This document shows, piece by piece, positions 25,548-36,821 of a stretch of 64,000 bases of DNA. Positions within the stretch are counted from its first letter, which is position 1. Each line of letters starts with the position of its first letter. Made by a program: the position numbers and the translations under genes. The notes below the pieces were generated by a model that was not told where the DNA came from, did not search any database, and saw only the letters and a program-made list of their open reading frames with translations. The stretch comes from Tamarix chinensis. Its lineage: Eukaryota > Streptophyta > Magnoliopsida > Caryophyllales > Tamaricaceae. The DNA lies in contig CM060175.1 of NCBI GenBank assembly GCA_030549775.1, positions 41,397,915-41,461,914 on the forward strand. Direction: 5' to 3'.

Positions 25548-26696
25548 AATTAGTACTAACTTGTTATTTGAGTATACTAGTGAATTCATACTAAACATTA
25601 CTTCTAAAAATAATTCTTTTATGTTATTTGTGATTATATCTATCTATTGATGTAGATCGGAGTATATATGATTAGTGTATGTATCTATATTATATATGGA
25701 TGATTATATGATTTACTCAGTAGTTGACCCAAATGATTCTATACTTGGTTATCAAAGGGGTTATTAGGATTATTATGATATTATTATAGGAGTAGGGAAC
25801 ATAGTGTAGGTTGAATTTAAGTAGGAACTATCTAGTTATGTTTCTTTTTTTAAGGGCTGAAGAGAGAGAATTGATCCATTGTTTTATACCAAAATTGCTT
25901 TTGTATTAGAAGAAATGATGATTTTGATTTGGTTGTATATTTTTGGCATGGGATCCATATACTTCATCTCTCTATGCATTTTGGAGTTGACTATTATATA
26001 TATGTACATTACACAATGATATTGTTCGTAGTTCCTCTCTAGCTTTGTATATAATATAAGGTTGGGGTTGAAACATCTATCTTATGCTAGATAATATAGT
26101 AGCACCCCATATTTCAATTCAGCTTATGCATAAAAATCATTTTAAAATAAAAACAAAATGGTAGAGGAAATAATGGAGGATGTTACTATTATTATCTTCT
26201 CTCTTCTCTTCTTTCACATAAAAAGTAAATACGGAACCTCCACACCATCACCATATCCGAGACCCTCCCTTTGCATCATGCTCCCTCAAATTTCCATCAA
26301 AACCTTCATTCTAGTATCATTCCAACACTACTTCCATTAATCTTGCACATTTATATGTTATCATTGCGCTTTGACTCAAGAAAAGAGAGGAGACCAAGGA
26401 GGCTTAGAGTATCCTCATATTCAAATTTTAGAGGAGGATATAATGATTTTGTTAGGCTCTCTTTTCCCAATTTTAAGCCTACCATTGGTAATTTAATACT
26501 AAACTCTTCAACTATGTTAGATCATGATCTCTACAATACTTTTGTATTTGTACATAGAAATGATTTTAGAATGAATAAATATGGTTTTTATAATTGAAAT
26601 CTCTTTTTATAATATATTTTGATGATAGTTGTAATTGTTGAATTCATAAGCATACTCTGTCATAGTTAACTTGCCTATTTATTTATTAGAGATTAT
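25548..26696. other. AT-rich spacer
   Basis: No gene seen. A frame of 108 codons at 26271-26597 has no recognisable domain and no support. Confidence 0.45.
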
Positions 26697-26714
26697 ATGA
26701 ATAGGTATATGTGT
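26697..26714. repeat. LINE target-site duplication, left copy
   Basis: ATGAATAGGTATATGTGT, 18 bp, repeated without mismatch at 32787-32804. Confidence 0.95.
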
Positions 26715-26728
26715 TTATCGTTATAGCC

Positions 26729-28897
26729 ATGCAGACGTCCAAAAATCCCCTCCTTACCATAGCCACAACCAAAAATCAAACTAAGCTCACCCGCATCGAC
26801 TACCACAAGCCCAAAACACTATTACAAGGGGAGTCATCCATAGATTGGCGAGTAGAAGGAAAGTCACAACACAACCAATTATTCACTATGTTTGTGGATA
26901 ATCTTGCGAAAGGGATACAGGCGGCAGAGGTGAAACAATTATTTGAGGAAGTTGGCACTGTGAGGGGCATGTTTATCAGCAGGAAGGAAAGAAGGGCATC
27001 GAACCTGCACTTTGGCTTCATAAGGTATGGAAGCGCGGTAGATGCAGAGGCGGCAGTGAGGCGTTTCAGCAATATGAAGATGCATGGCATACAGATGTAC
27101 GTCCGTAGAGCTTTGTTTGAGAGAGCAGGAGGAGGGCAACGCAAGGGACATCAGAGAAAAGACAAGAGACCAGAGATGAGGAGGCGAGGTCACCAGCAAG
27201 GTGGATGGGCCAACGCTAGACGGGATGGACAGTCTTTTGTTGCGGTGATCAGAGGCGGGGAAAGGAGTTCACAGAAGGAGAAGAGAAGGGAGGTACGTGT
27301 GCAGGTGGAGGGAGCAACGAAATAATGGCTTAACAGGAGTGTAGTGGTCGAATCTTTCCAACCGCTAATTCTCGACATAGCCATCCCAAAACTCATGCAA
27401 GAGTGAAAGAGCATATCCAAGGTGCGTGATTTAGGTAGATTTAAACTGTTAATTACATTTGAAACTATTGAGGATTGTGTGGGGGCGTTGGAGGAGGGGA
27501 GTTTGCTGAGAGACTCCTTCCCGATAGTGAGGAGTGGGAAGGAGGTCGATGCTTGTGTCAAAAGGAGAACTTGGATAGAGGTAAGAGGTCTGCCTATGGT
27601 GGCGTGGAGAGAGGAAGTGGGGAGGCTAATTGCAGAACCGTGGGGAAGGTGGGTTTGTTGGGAGGAACTCGAGGACTTTGGCCTGTCCATGGAGGTGACC
27701 AGGGTCCTTGTTGATACAGACCAGCAGGATCAGGTAAAGGAGGTAATGGAGCTGAAGGTGGGCGACGACGTGGTGGTGGTAGTGGCGACGGAGATAGGCC
27801 AAGGGTACATACCATGGCAGAATAGAAGGAAAGTAAGTAGGGAGGGGTGGTCGGAATCCTCATCAATCGGCGAAGTTGATGGCCGGCGATCAAGAATGGA
27901 ATCAAAGGGAGAAGGAGTGTACGCATGCAATCCTGGTTCTGTAGGCATGCAGGGCGCAGGGTATGAGAGATCAGACTTGATGGGGATGGAAGGAAGAATG
28001 ACAGAGAAGGTGGGAGATAGGGTGACAAGCGAAGGATTTACTCGAGAGCTGTTACAAAGGAGCGAGACTGTAGAAGACGGGGCGGCCAAGAGTGGGAATA
28101 GAGAGGAGAAAGGGCAGAACTGTGAACTAGGGGACAAAAGACTGGGTGACACGCAAAATATTAGTGCGTGGGAGGATGATCAATACGATGGAGAGGAGGT
28201 GGAAGGGAGGCAGCAGCTGGATGTTGGGTTAAATATGGAAAACGCAGAATCGGGGAAAACAGGGAAGGCTAGTGCTACTTCACCTGGGTGCGAGCGTGTT
28301 TACATGGAAAAGGAAGGAAAAATAGGTGAAGACTCGGGGACACAAAGTACATGGGGAGAGGATACACTAATAGGGACTATGAGGGATCTCACGACCACCG
28401 AAATGGACCTTGACCAGGGATTGTTAAGGACGTCGTTTATCCCGATTTTAGCTAATGAAAGAGGGAAGGAAGATAAAGGAACAAATGAACCACCAAGTAG
28501 TAGAAGGCGGGGAATGAGTGGAGACGGGGTAGAGATGAGTATGGAGGAGATGCCTTTTGTTATAAATTTGAGTGGGGAATTGATAAAGGGATGGCCACAA
28601 AATAATTCCGGTGTCCATGAAAGAGAAAAGGAGGAGGAGGATAACGAGTCCTCAAAAACATTGGTTGTTTCAGTGGCTCATGATATAGAAGAAGAAAGGC
28701 GGCTAATTAAGAGATGGAGAGACAAGGGGGGGGGGGAGGCAGGAAACGAAGGGTCACGGTCCGAAAGAGCTATTGAAAGAGAATGTGAGCTCCTAGAAAT
28801 AGTTGCTCCTCTAGGGTTCGAGGAGGTGGAAGGCGTCGGCATAACTGCTAGATACACACAGACTAAGGAGGACGGAGGACATGCCGTAGAAAAATGA
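26729..28897 (+). pseudogene. LINE ORF1 (RRM protein), two in-frame stops
   Basis: ORF1 proteins of plant LINEs bind the element RNA. The frame from the ATG at 26729 runs to 28897 (722 codons) broken only by TAA at 27323 and TGA at 27404, the latter where Trp is expected. An RNA-recognition motif lies at residues about 52-130: RNP2-like LFTMFVDNLA and RNP1-like LHFGFIRYG are visible. It is followed by a basic stretch rich in Arg/Lys/Gly/Gln, then a region (about 27340-27790) with RTWIEVRGLPMVAW that matches the DUF4283-type core seen in many plant ORF1 proteins, then a long polar tail rich in Glu, Gly and Ser. I see no CCHC knuckle. A run of 11 G lies at about 28726-28736 without breaking the frame. 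ORF2 starts about 190 bp downstream. Confidence 0.85.
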
Positions 28898-29084
28898 AGA
28901 TTGGCGGAGGAAGATTTAGAAGAGGCAAGACAGACGTGGCAGTTGGGAAAGAAGGTTGGTTTATCATCATCGGAGGAAGGATTGTGTGTGGAGAAATTGG
29001 TAGGGTTGAGAAGAAGCCAGAGGAAGATTATGAGAAGGCAGACTTAAAGGAGGGTGGGCGATAGGGGAGAAAGAATTGTGATTA

Positions 29085-32000
29085 ATGATTATAATTAGCT
29101 GGAACGTAAGGGGGATTGGTGCGTTAGGGAAAATCTCTAGCATCCAAAACTTGATATCAAAGGAGAAGCCCTGGGTCTGTGGATTGGTTGAAACGAAACA
29201 TAGAGGCCTGGAGGAGTCATGGAAAAATAGGGTTTGGAAAAATGGGTCAGTTGAATGGCGAGATACAATAGCGGTTGGCAGAAGTGGAGGCCTAATTCTA
29301 GGATGGGATTCTCAGTGGTTTGATGTTAGTAGGTCCACGAGCAGTAGTAGGTGGATTCTAGTGGAAGGCAAACTGGGGCCCAGGAGAGTGGAATGTGGGA
29401 TCATCCTTGTCTATGGGCCAACAGACCCATGAGAGAGTAGAGCATTGTGGGAGGAGCTGTGGGAGGTGGTGCAACAATGTCGTAGACACTTAATAGTAAT
29501 GGGGGATTTCAATGAGGTTAGAAGCCAAAGTGAACGCAAAGGAGGGTGGGTGGACCAGAGAAATGTTAGTAATTTTAACGAGTGGATTGATAAGCTGGGC
29601 CTTATGGATTTGAAGCCCTCAAACTTTAAGTTCTCTTGGAAACGGGCAGGTTCAGCTAGTCTACTGGATTGGTTTTTGATTAGTCCATCTTGGGTCACAG
29701 AGATGCCAGATATACATTGCAATGGGTTGGGACAATCTCTTTCGAATCATAATCCGATTAGGCTGAGTGTCAATTTTATAAGAGCTGGGCCGAGACCGTT
29801 TAGGACTTGGGATATGTGGTTAACACATCCACAGTTTCGAGGCTTCATTGGAGAGTGCTGGTCAAAATTAGAAGGGAGGTCTTGCCAGAGTAGATTCAAG
29901 GAAATGAAGGGCCTACTCAGGAAGTGGAATAAAGAGGTCTTTGGAGATTTTGAATCGAGAATCAGTCAGATCAAAGAAGAAGTAAAAAAGATCGATGGGC
30001 CTGAGTCGGATGCTTTGAATAATGAAGTGAGAATAGCAAGAAAATAAGCATTGTAGTCCCAACTATGGAAGTGGCATAAAAGGAAAGAAGCGTACTAGAT
30101 GCAGGTGGCTAGGGTTAGGGGCTTCAAAGAGGGAGATAGAAACACAAAATATTTTCATACAGTAGCAGCAATCAGAAAGAAGAAAGTGGTCATAAGGAGG
30201 CTAGTGGACAAAGGGAAGGTAATTGTAGAGCAGACGGAGCTGACAAAGGTTATTACAGATTATTTCAAAGAGATGTATCGACAAGCAGATTTACCAGAAG
30301 TTTTCCTTTCATAGGATGGGTTCCAGAAGCTAACAAGGGAGGAAGGTTTGGAGCTGGAAGCGATGCCTAGTAGGGAGGATGTTAGAAGAGCAGTATGGTC
30401 TTGTGAGCCCTTGAAAGCACCTGGGTATGACGGTTACCATTTGGGGTTCATCAAGAAGATGTGGGGAATTGTTGGGGAGGATTTTACCAAGTCCGTGTTG
30501 GGGTTCTTTCATTCAGGCAGGCTATCGGTGTCTCTAAATACAACGTTGATAACTTTGATCCCTAAAGTGGATGATGTAGAGGAAGTCAGTCCGTATAGGC
30601 CCATCAGATCGGTAGGGTGCATCTACAAAGTGATAGCAAAGATTATTGCACTCAGGTTGAAACAGGTGGTAGATAAACTGGTGGGTGATTCACAGTCAGC
30701 TTTCATAGGAGGGAGGAATATCGTTGACGGGGCTCTAGTTGCAAATGAGGTGGTCCAGTGGGTTAAGGGTCAGAATAGGTCGAAGGGACAGATGGTCAAG
30801 TTGGATTTTCAGAAGGCATATGATAGCATGAAATGGGAGTTTGTGGAAAGGATACTGGATATTATGGGCTTTGGCCCCAGATTCAGAGGATGGGTGAAGG
30901 AGTGCATATCTACTGCGAGAGTTTCGATCCTTGTAAACGGGGTTCCCTCAACTCCGTTTAAAATGGGTAGGGGATTGCGACAAGGTGACCCCATCTCACC
31001 GTTCCTCTTTGTTTTAGCGGTAGAGGCGTTCAATCAACTCATTAAGAGAGGAGTAAAAGAAGGTCTTCTGCAAGGGATCAAGGTGGGAAGAGATAATGTG
31101 GAAGTCACACACCTCCAGTTTGCAGATGACACGATGATATTCTGTGGAGCGTCGGCAGAAAACATCAGAAATTGGAAGCATACGGTTGACTGTTTCTACT
31201 TATTATCTGGCCTTCAAGTTAACTTTAACAAGTCAGTCCTATTAGTTTGGGGGTCGACAAGGATGTTGAGCAGGAAGCGGCAGATATCATGGGATGCAAA
31301 GTTGGGTCTCTCCCTCTTAGCTATCTCGGCTTTCCTTTAGGAGCTAACACAAGAAAGCAAGAAGCTTGGAAACCTGTGATTGAAAGGATAAGGCAGAAGT
31401 TAGCTGGGTGGAAGGCAAGAATTCTTTCAAGAGCTGGAAGACTAGTACTCATCAAAAGCATGCTGAACAGTTTACCAATGTACTATATGAGTCTTTTCAG
31501 AGTACCAAAGGGGGTCGTGAAGGAGATCATAGGCATTCAGAGAAGGTTTTTCTGGAGTGGGCAAGGGGACAGGCAAGGGATACCTCTAGTCAAATGGAGT
31601 GTGATCCAGAAACCTAAAGATAGTGGAGGTTTAGGGGTGGGAGATATAGTGCTAAGAAACAATGCTCTCCTGTTTAAATGGTGGTGGAGGTTCTATACAG
31701 TGGAAGGTGCATCATGGAAGAGAGTTATCTCCTCTATTCACTCCGGGGCAAACGCAGGGTCCTTCGAGATTGATTCTTCAAGAAGAAGGTGGTCCCTTTA
31801 GGTTGATATTGTTGCAACAGGGAATAGAAGTCCGATGTTGAGGTCAGGTTTGAGGATCATTATCAGGAACGGTAATAGAGTCAGGTTCTGGCATGATGAT
31901 TGGATGAGGAAAGGCCCCTTGCAGAGCATCTTCCCTAGACTATTCTCGATTTTAGAGCAACAAGAGAACAAGGTGGCAGAGATGGGAGAGTGGGAGGGAT

Positions 32001-32731
32001 CGACATGGGTCTGGCACTTGAGGTGGCAGAGACAGTTCTTTGGATGGGAAGAAGATCGGGCAAAACAGATGCAAGAGATGATCCATCAGAATGCCATACG
32101 GAAGGAAGAGAATGATTCAGTGGCCTGGGAGCATGAGGTCTCTGGGTTGTTTTCAGTGAGATTGGTCTGTCAGACACACTATCAGAGATATACAGGAAAT
32201 GAGAGGCTCACGGAAGTGGAGAATATCATGTGGAGAAGTCTAGCACCTCAGAGGTTTAAACTAATAGCGGGGTTCGTGGTCCAACAGAAACTCAACACGA
32301 AGGAAAGACTTGCCAGATTGAACATCATGAATTCTGAAGATTCCATATGCCCTATGTGTAACACTGAGCAGGAGACGATTAATCATCTTTTCGTACATTG
32401 CGCTGTGACAGGCAAGGTATGGCATGAGATTTGTGAGTGGATAGGGTATTATTGGGTGACACCCAAGTCTGTGGAAGATAACGCTAGAGCTTGGTTCGGA
32501 GTGGCCAACAAAGGGTTGAGAGGGGAGATTTGGCAAGTGGCTTTCTTTGCAATCCTGGGTACGATTTGGGATTCCAGAAACAGGAAAGTATTTGAAAAGG
32601 TCGAAGTTTGTAGAAGATGGATGATCATGCTCATTAAGATGCGTATCGGGTTTTGGATTAGAAACGGTAGGAAAGATTTTTCCTATTGGGCGGAGGAGGT
32701 GTTTTATAATATCCATGCGCTGATAGATTAA
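29085..32731 (+). pseudogene. LINE ORF2 (endonuclease-RT), six stops, one frameshift
   Basis: ORF2p nicks target DNA and reverse-transcribes the element RNA. Domains in order: an APE-like endonuclease from the ATG at 29085 (SWNVRGIG near 29097, the VETKH glutamate, GDFNEV near 29502); reverse transcriptase about 30400-31240, with PYRPIR, the NKS segment and catalytic FADD at 31119-31130; thumb/linker; then zf-RVT, starting APQRFKLIAGFVV, with C-x2-C and H-x4-C near 32348-32402. In-frame stops lie at 29430 (TGA), 30045 (TAA), 30054, 30096, 30312 and 31799 (TAG). The frame shifts near 31240 within TTTGGGGG; downstream coding is in the next frame to 32731. The endonuclease SDH motif reads SNH (29742-29750), replacing a catalytic Asp. 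About 1215 codons in total, normal for the family. Confidence 0.92.
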
Positions 32732-32786
32732 GTGTTTTCTTATGTCTTAAGCCTTATGTTTATCTGTAACATCAATTATAAAAAAA

Positions 32787-32804
32787 ATGAATAGGTATAT
32801 GTGT
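32787..32804. repeat. LINE target-site duplication, right copy
   Basis: Identical to 26697-26714; directly follows the A tail. Confidence 0.95.
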
Positions 32805-33269
32805 ACACTTGCATTTTTTAATCAATCCTTATGTATACTATGTGAGATGTATGAAAGTGAAACTGGTAATATATTATGTCTTGATTAAAATCAAATTGAA
32901 ATAGAGCCACTGTACTATTTTCGTAAAATTCAAAAATATATACTTTAACTTTTAAAATTTATTAAAAATCACGTAGTCGGAGTTTTTCATGACACCAACG
33001 GTATTTGAAAACCCCAGAAGTTTTGTAGACAATTTTATGGTTGCTTCACTCTAGGTTGACAGTTCTGGCACAACTTAATCAAAAGTCTAATTTGTGGAAA
33101 TGAGCCTGCAACGGTTATTATATTTAACTGAGATTAGTACAGTTAGATCCAATCCCAGAATCTAAATGAATGTCAAAATAATCAAAAGACAGAACATACC
33201 TTTAAGCATCGATATCAAAAATTTGTGTCGGGATAAACGCACCACAAGTCATGCCTCTACTTTTTCATC
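32805..33269. other. AT-rich spacer
   Basis: No gene or repeat structure seen. Confidence 0.5.
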
Positions 33270-33277
33270 CTGATAAT

Positions 33278-33637
33278 CAGTATTGCAAGGGATCCGGGAC
33301 GGAAATGGGGACAAAAAAATTGTCATTTATTAAAAATTTTAAAAATGGGGATGACAGAAAATATTTAAAAAAATTATATATATATAATTTTTAAAATAGA
33401 TTAAATTTACTAAAATTAAAAGAGAAAAATAAAAAAATTTTAAAATTATTATTTATATTAGTTAATTTTTATTATTAATAATTATTTTTAATAAAAAAAT
33501 TAATTAAATAATATTTTTTAATAGAAATATTAATTCAAATAATTTTAACAAAAATTTTGATTTTGAAACAGACGGAAACGTTTTAGAGATATTCGGAGAC
33601 GGGGATAGCAACCGATTGCCGTCTCCGTGCATCATCG
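33278..33637. mobile_element. hAT-like MITE, 360 bp
   Basis: Flanked by a perfect 8-bp duplication CTGATAAT at 33270-33277 and 33638-33645, the length made by hAT transposases. It begins CAGTATTGCAAGGGATCCGG and its other end, read on the minus strand, is CGATGATGCACGGAGACGGC; both contain GATG/ATTG then CGGNACGG words, so the terminal repeats are imperfect. If the flanking CTG is counted as part of the end, that end would read CAGCGATG, closer to the usual hAT CAG start, but then the duplication is lost. The middle is AT-rich and non-coding. Confidence 0.65.
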
Positions 33638-33689
33638 CTGATAATAAGAACAGTGATCATATTATTGATTAACAATATCATTACGAGCT

Positions 33690-34130
33690 AAAATGTGTAG
33701 TTCCAAAGGTAAATCATAACCATACCATACTCATGCATCCCTATTATGTTGATATTTAGTAGTAGAATGTGCTAGCACATTTCTAGCTTTACTAACATGA
33801 ATCAGTATAATCTCTTCCATATCGCAACTAGCTTTCCATACCCTCCGGCAATAATCGGTCCGATATGTGATCGACTATCACGGCCTTGCAATCAGATTCA
33901 AAACATAATTTAGTCCAGTTTTCCTGACTTACAACCTGCACGACTTTTAAGTGCCGTATAGCCTTTCGCTTCGCCTGCCTTCCATCTGTCCATTTACCGC
34001 CCATTTATCTGCGCTAACAACCTCGCCTCTACTAGTTCGTCATGTCAATCCCAATGCTCATCTGCCTTTCTGACTTCGACCGGCACCAGCTTTTATATTC
34101 ATCCAACTAATCGACAGTGCTACCTAATTT
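33690..34130 (-). pseudogene. Degenerate RNase H (RVT_3-type) fragment
   Basis: Minus-strand translation gives a plant RNase H-like C-terminal domain: an N-part around WMNIKAGAGRSQKG (normally N-x-D-G/A), a middle of the AIRHLKVVQVVSQENWTK type, then the diagnostic LCFESDCKAVIVDHI (normally ESDCKAVID), then broken text. At least two frameshifts and several stops occur. RVT_3 domains of this sort end many plant LINE ORF2 proteins, so this is best read as a LINE relic. The catalytic first Asp is replaced (NIKAG). It abuts the MITE on its downstream side. Confidence 0.55.
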
Positions 34131-34639
34131 GCTTCACACTCCACGTGCATGTTCTTTTTATAGGGTTTTTATCCAACAATTAGACTAATAGTTAAATAAT
34201 ATAAATTATAAATTATCGTATAAATTAAGCTTTTATATAAGTAATTGTATTTACATATATATTATTCGACTTAATATATCTAATTAGATGTGAGTCTGTA
34301 TATGTAAGGATATTAGACATTTTAAATTGTTGATGAACCGAATTAAAATAGTTCGATTGACAATATATTATTTGTCTATATAAATTGTCGTAGTCTCTAG
34401 GTACTACATCATATTTGATTCACATCGGTTAATAAAGATCGGCGAGTGTGTGCTAGATCCAGAAGACCACAACACTATCATTGTCCTAAATCCGTTGGTT
34501 GTTTATCGCATTATAAATTCAGGTATGCTTCTACATAATTATATTATTAAATTAATCTTGATGAATTAGCATTCAATATTATTAGATTAAATAAATCTAT
34601 CACTTCTCCTTTTCTTTCCATAGATGCAAGAATAATTAC

Positions 34640-35095
34640 TCTACATAAGTCAACATTTCCTCCCCTGTTTTGGCACAACTTGTGATGACCAGCTTATTCC
34701 TTTTCCACAAAATCGACCATGTATACTAACACAGCCATGAACCATCCCTACTCCTCCTCATGAACACCTCCATAAACCAGTCACCCAAGGATCTTTAATT
34801 CCCAATACATCCAAGCTACATTAGGTTGTAAGCCTCTCATTTTGCATAAATAGGCACTCTATTGGAATGTGCTTATCTGTCTCCAAATGCCCACATGTCT
34901 GGTAATAAGGATTTATAGGGATCCCCTTTGATAGCGGTTTGTATTATTCGGTAGTCTCCCATTGCAACACCCCTAGGTGAAACTATGTACTCAATGGTAA
35001 AGTCGTAACCCTCCAAATCTTAATGTAATTGCCATCACTAGATCCTTGATAGGCTTGTGCTTGTCTACCATGATGCATATTCCATTGTATAATAA
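34640..35095 (-). pseudogene. Possible LINE/retrotransposon ORF1 zinc-knuckle relic
   Basis: Minus-strand translation includes YYQTCGHLETDKHIPIEC followed some 20 codons later by IKDPWVTGLW, which vaguely resembles a zinc knuckle and the W-containing segment after it in DUF4283-type plant proteins. The first Cys is missing and spacing is off. It is on the same strand and upstream of the RNase H relic, so both could be ends of one internally deleted LINE. Weak. Confidence 0.2.
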
Positions 35096-35149
35096 CTTTT
35101 CACCATATACTCGTTGTCTTCTCCACCGAGAAAGTATTTTTGATAACTA

Positions 35150-35462
35150 TTTAAAAATAGATTTAATAATGGTTACGAACTGTTGTTGAATCTTGTGTTA
35201 TCAAAAACTTTAATAACAGTTATAAAACTGTCATAAAAAATCACAATTTGTGCCAAATTTAGTCGAATTACATATGTTTTAATAATGATTATTAGCTAAA
35301 ATTGTTATTAAAACATAATATTTTGTCAGGGGTAATTCACCAGAACCATTATAAAAACTTATGGTTTTAGCAACAATTATTCAATATAATCATTATTTTA
35401 AAGAAGGTTTTAGCAATGGTTATTCATTATAACTATTGTTTAATGTTGTTTTAAGAATAGTT
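35150..35462. repeat. Block of degenerate inverted AATAACNGTTATT-type repeats
   Basis: Repeated words such as AATAACAGTTAT, TTTTAGCAATGGTTATT, ATTATAACTATTGTT and GCAACAATTATTCAATATAATC occur on both strands. This resembles subterminal repeat zones of CACTA- or Mutator-like elements. I found no convincing terminal repeat or target duplication. Confidence 0.4.
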
Positions 35463-35487
35463 TTCACTAAAATCATTATTAAAATAT

Positions 35488-35491
<4 letters not shown>

Positions 35492-35545
<54 letters not shown>
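35492..35545. repeat. (TA)n microsatellite
   Basis: About 27 uninterrupted AT/TA units. Confidence 0.95.
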
Positions 35546-35548
<3 letters not shown>

Positions 35549-36820
35549 GCAGTTTGTTCTAGCTTATATATATACTCATGTATGCTTGAATATTTATTAA
35601 ATCTGCAATGAGTAAAATACTACTAATAACTCTAGAAATTAATAGCCATACCACAAGTTGGTAGGTTTACACACTTCAAACTCAAAGTTGGTAGCTATAC
35701 TATAACATATAAAGTCTTGTATATATATGCAGGTACATCTTAGTCTTGCATATATATATAAGAACATAAGATATAACAGATATACACCTAAAATGCATGC
35801 ACATAGATCTCTAATATTTAGTATGTCAGTGCACGAACTTGGCCCATTCATTTCTAACTTCATCAATTTCATGATCTGTGTATTTTTGGCCTCATGCATA
35901 ATCATTATTGAAAAAAAAATACAAATTGATACGATTCAATCATTTGATTAAAAATAAATATGTCATAGACTAACTATATAGTGAAAAACATATGGAAAAA
36001 ATATACATGGATTGAATCTATGTTTATAGTTTTTTTTCTTGAGTATGAGATCCATTGATCTATATATATAGTATCCATAAACATTACCATTTTACTGTTG
36101 TGGACACTGCAAAAGGAATTTAGTTATCTTGTTGTTCTATTAGATATTAATTTGAATTGAAATAAAATACAAAATTTCAATCTTCCTGCTTACGATTACA
36201 ACTCATACTCAAGATTCTTTGGGTATCGAACACTATTTCTACCTCTCCTCACATACATTATCCGTAGTGCCCTATATAATAAATAAAGTTGATAGACAGT
36301 GTTGTAACTTTATATACCTAAAAATTATATAAAAGGATATGTGCTCTAATAAAGTAATGTGAGTAAGAAGTATACTAATATGTCAATTAAATGTTTTCCT
36401 TCAGAACGAATGACTGCAAAAGGAGCAGAATAATTTTTTAGGGAATCAAACACATATACTTTATTTTGATTAGGACAGATGGCATACCTAATGTTCATTT
36501 ACAAGGTGAGATATAAGGTAAAGCTTATTGTTGTTGTACCCCTTACTCAAGATGTGATTTGCTACGTAGTTTATGTTTCTACCTTCACTTATTGTAGTAC
36601 GATCAAATATGTAGTATGGTCATACAAACAAAATAAAGTATAACATCCCCTGTACCACAACTCGGCTAGCTGCTAACCTATTAATGGCAATAATAAAGCA
36701 TATATATTAATAACTTATAACTCATATATATATATATAATTATACAAATCAATGAAAAGTGTTAAAATATATGATATGAAATAATACTTAACATATACAA
36801 CTGATAAAGTGAATATTTTC
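35546..36820. other. AT-rich spacer
   Basis: No gene seen; short frames at 35639-35951 lack domains. A shorter (TA)n lies near 36722-36738. ATAACATCCCC near 36641 faintly resembles an LTR start. Confidence 0.4.
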
Positions 36821-36821
36821 T

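Larger units (their letters stand above)
26715..32786 (+). mobile_element. L1-type (RIL) LINE retrotransposon, 6.1 kb
   Basis: Non-LTR retrotransposon with two ORFs in the plant L1/RIL order: an RRM-bearing ORF1, then ORF2 with endonuclease, reverse transcriptase and zf-RVT zinc finger. It ends in a short A tail (32780-32787) and is bounded by a perfect 18-bp target duplication, the signature of target-primed reverse transcription. The 5' UTR is only 14 bp, so the 5' end may be slightly truncated. ORF1 has two in-frame stops; ORF2 has six stops and one frameshift, so it cannot now supply its own proteins in cis without readthrough. There are no LTRs. A perfect duplication with multiple coding lesions suggests that it may have inserted as an already defective copy mobilised in trans, or has lost frames mainly by deamination. 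Confidence 0.95.

Noticed and set aside
25406..25594. Small open frame over the GL4 right end
   Set aside because: It overlaps the conserved stem-loop and terminus and runs into host flank; no homologous frame in the other copies.
26101..26130. TAGCACCCCATATTTC as a GL-like terminus
   Set aside because: Only the first dozen bases are similar; no stem-loop, palindrome or array follows.
26271..26597. 108-codon frame before the LINE as a host gene
   Set aside because: No domain, AT-rich, no promoter or exon context recognisable.
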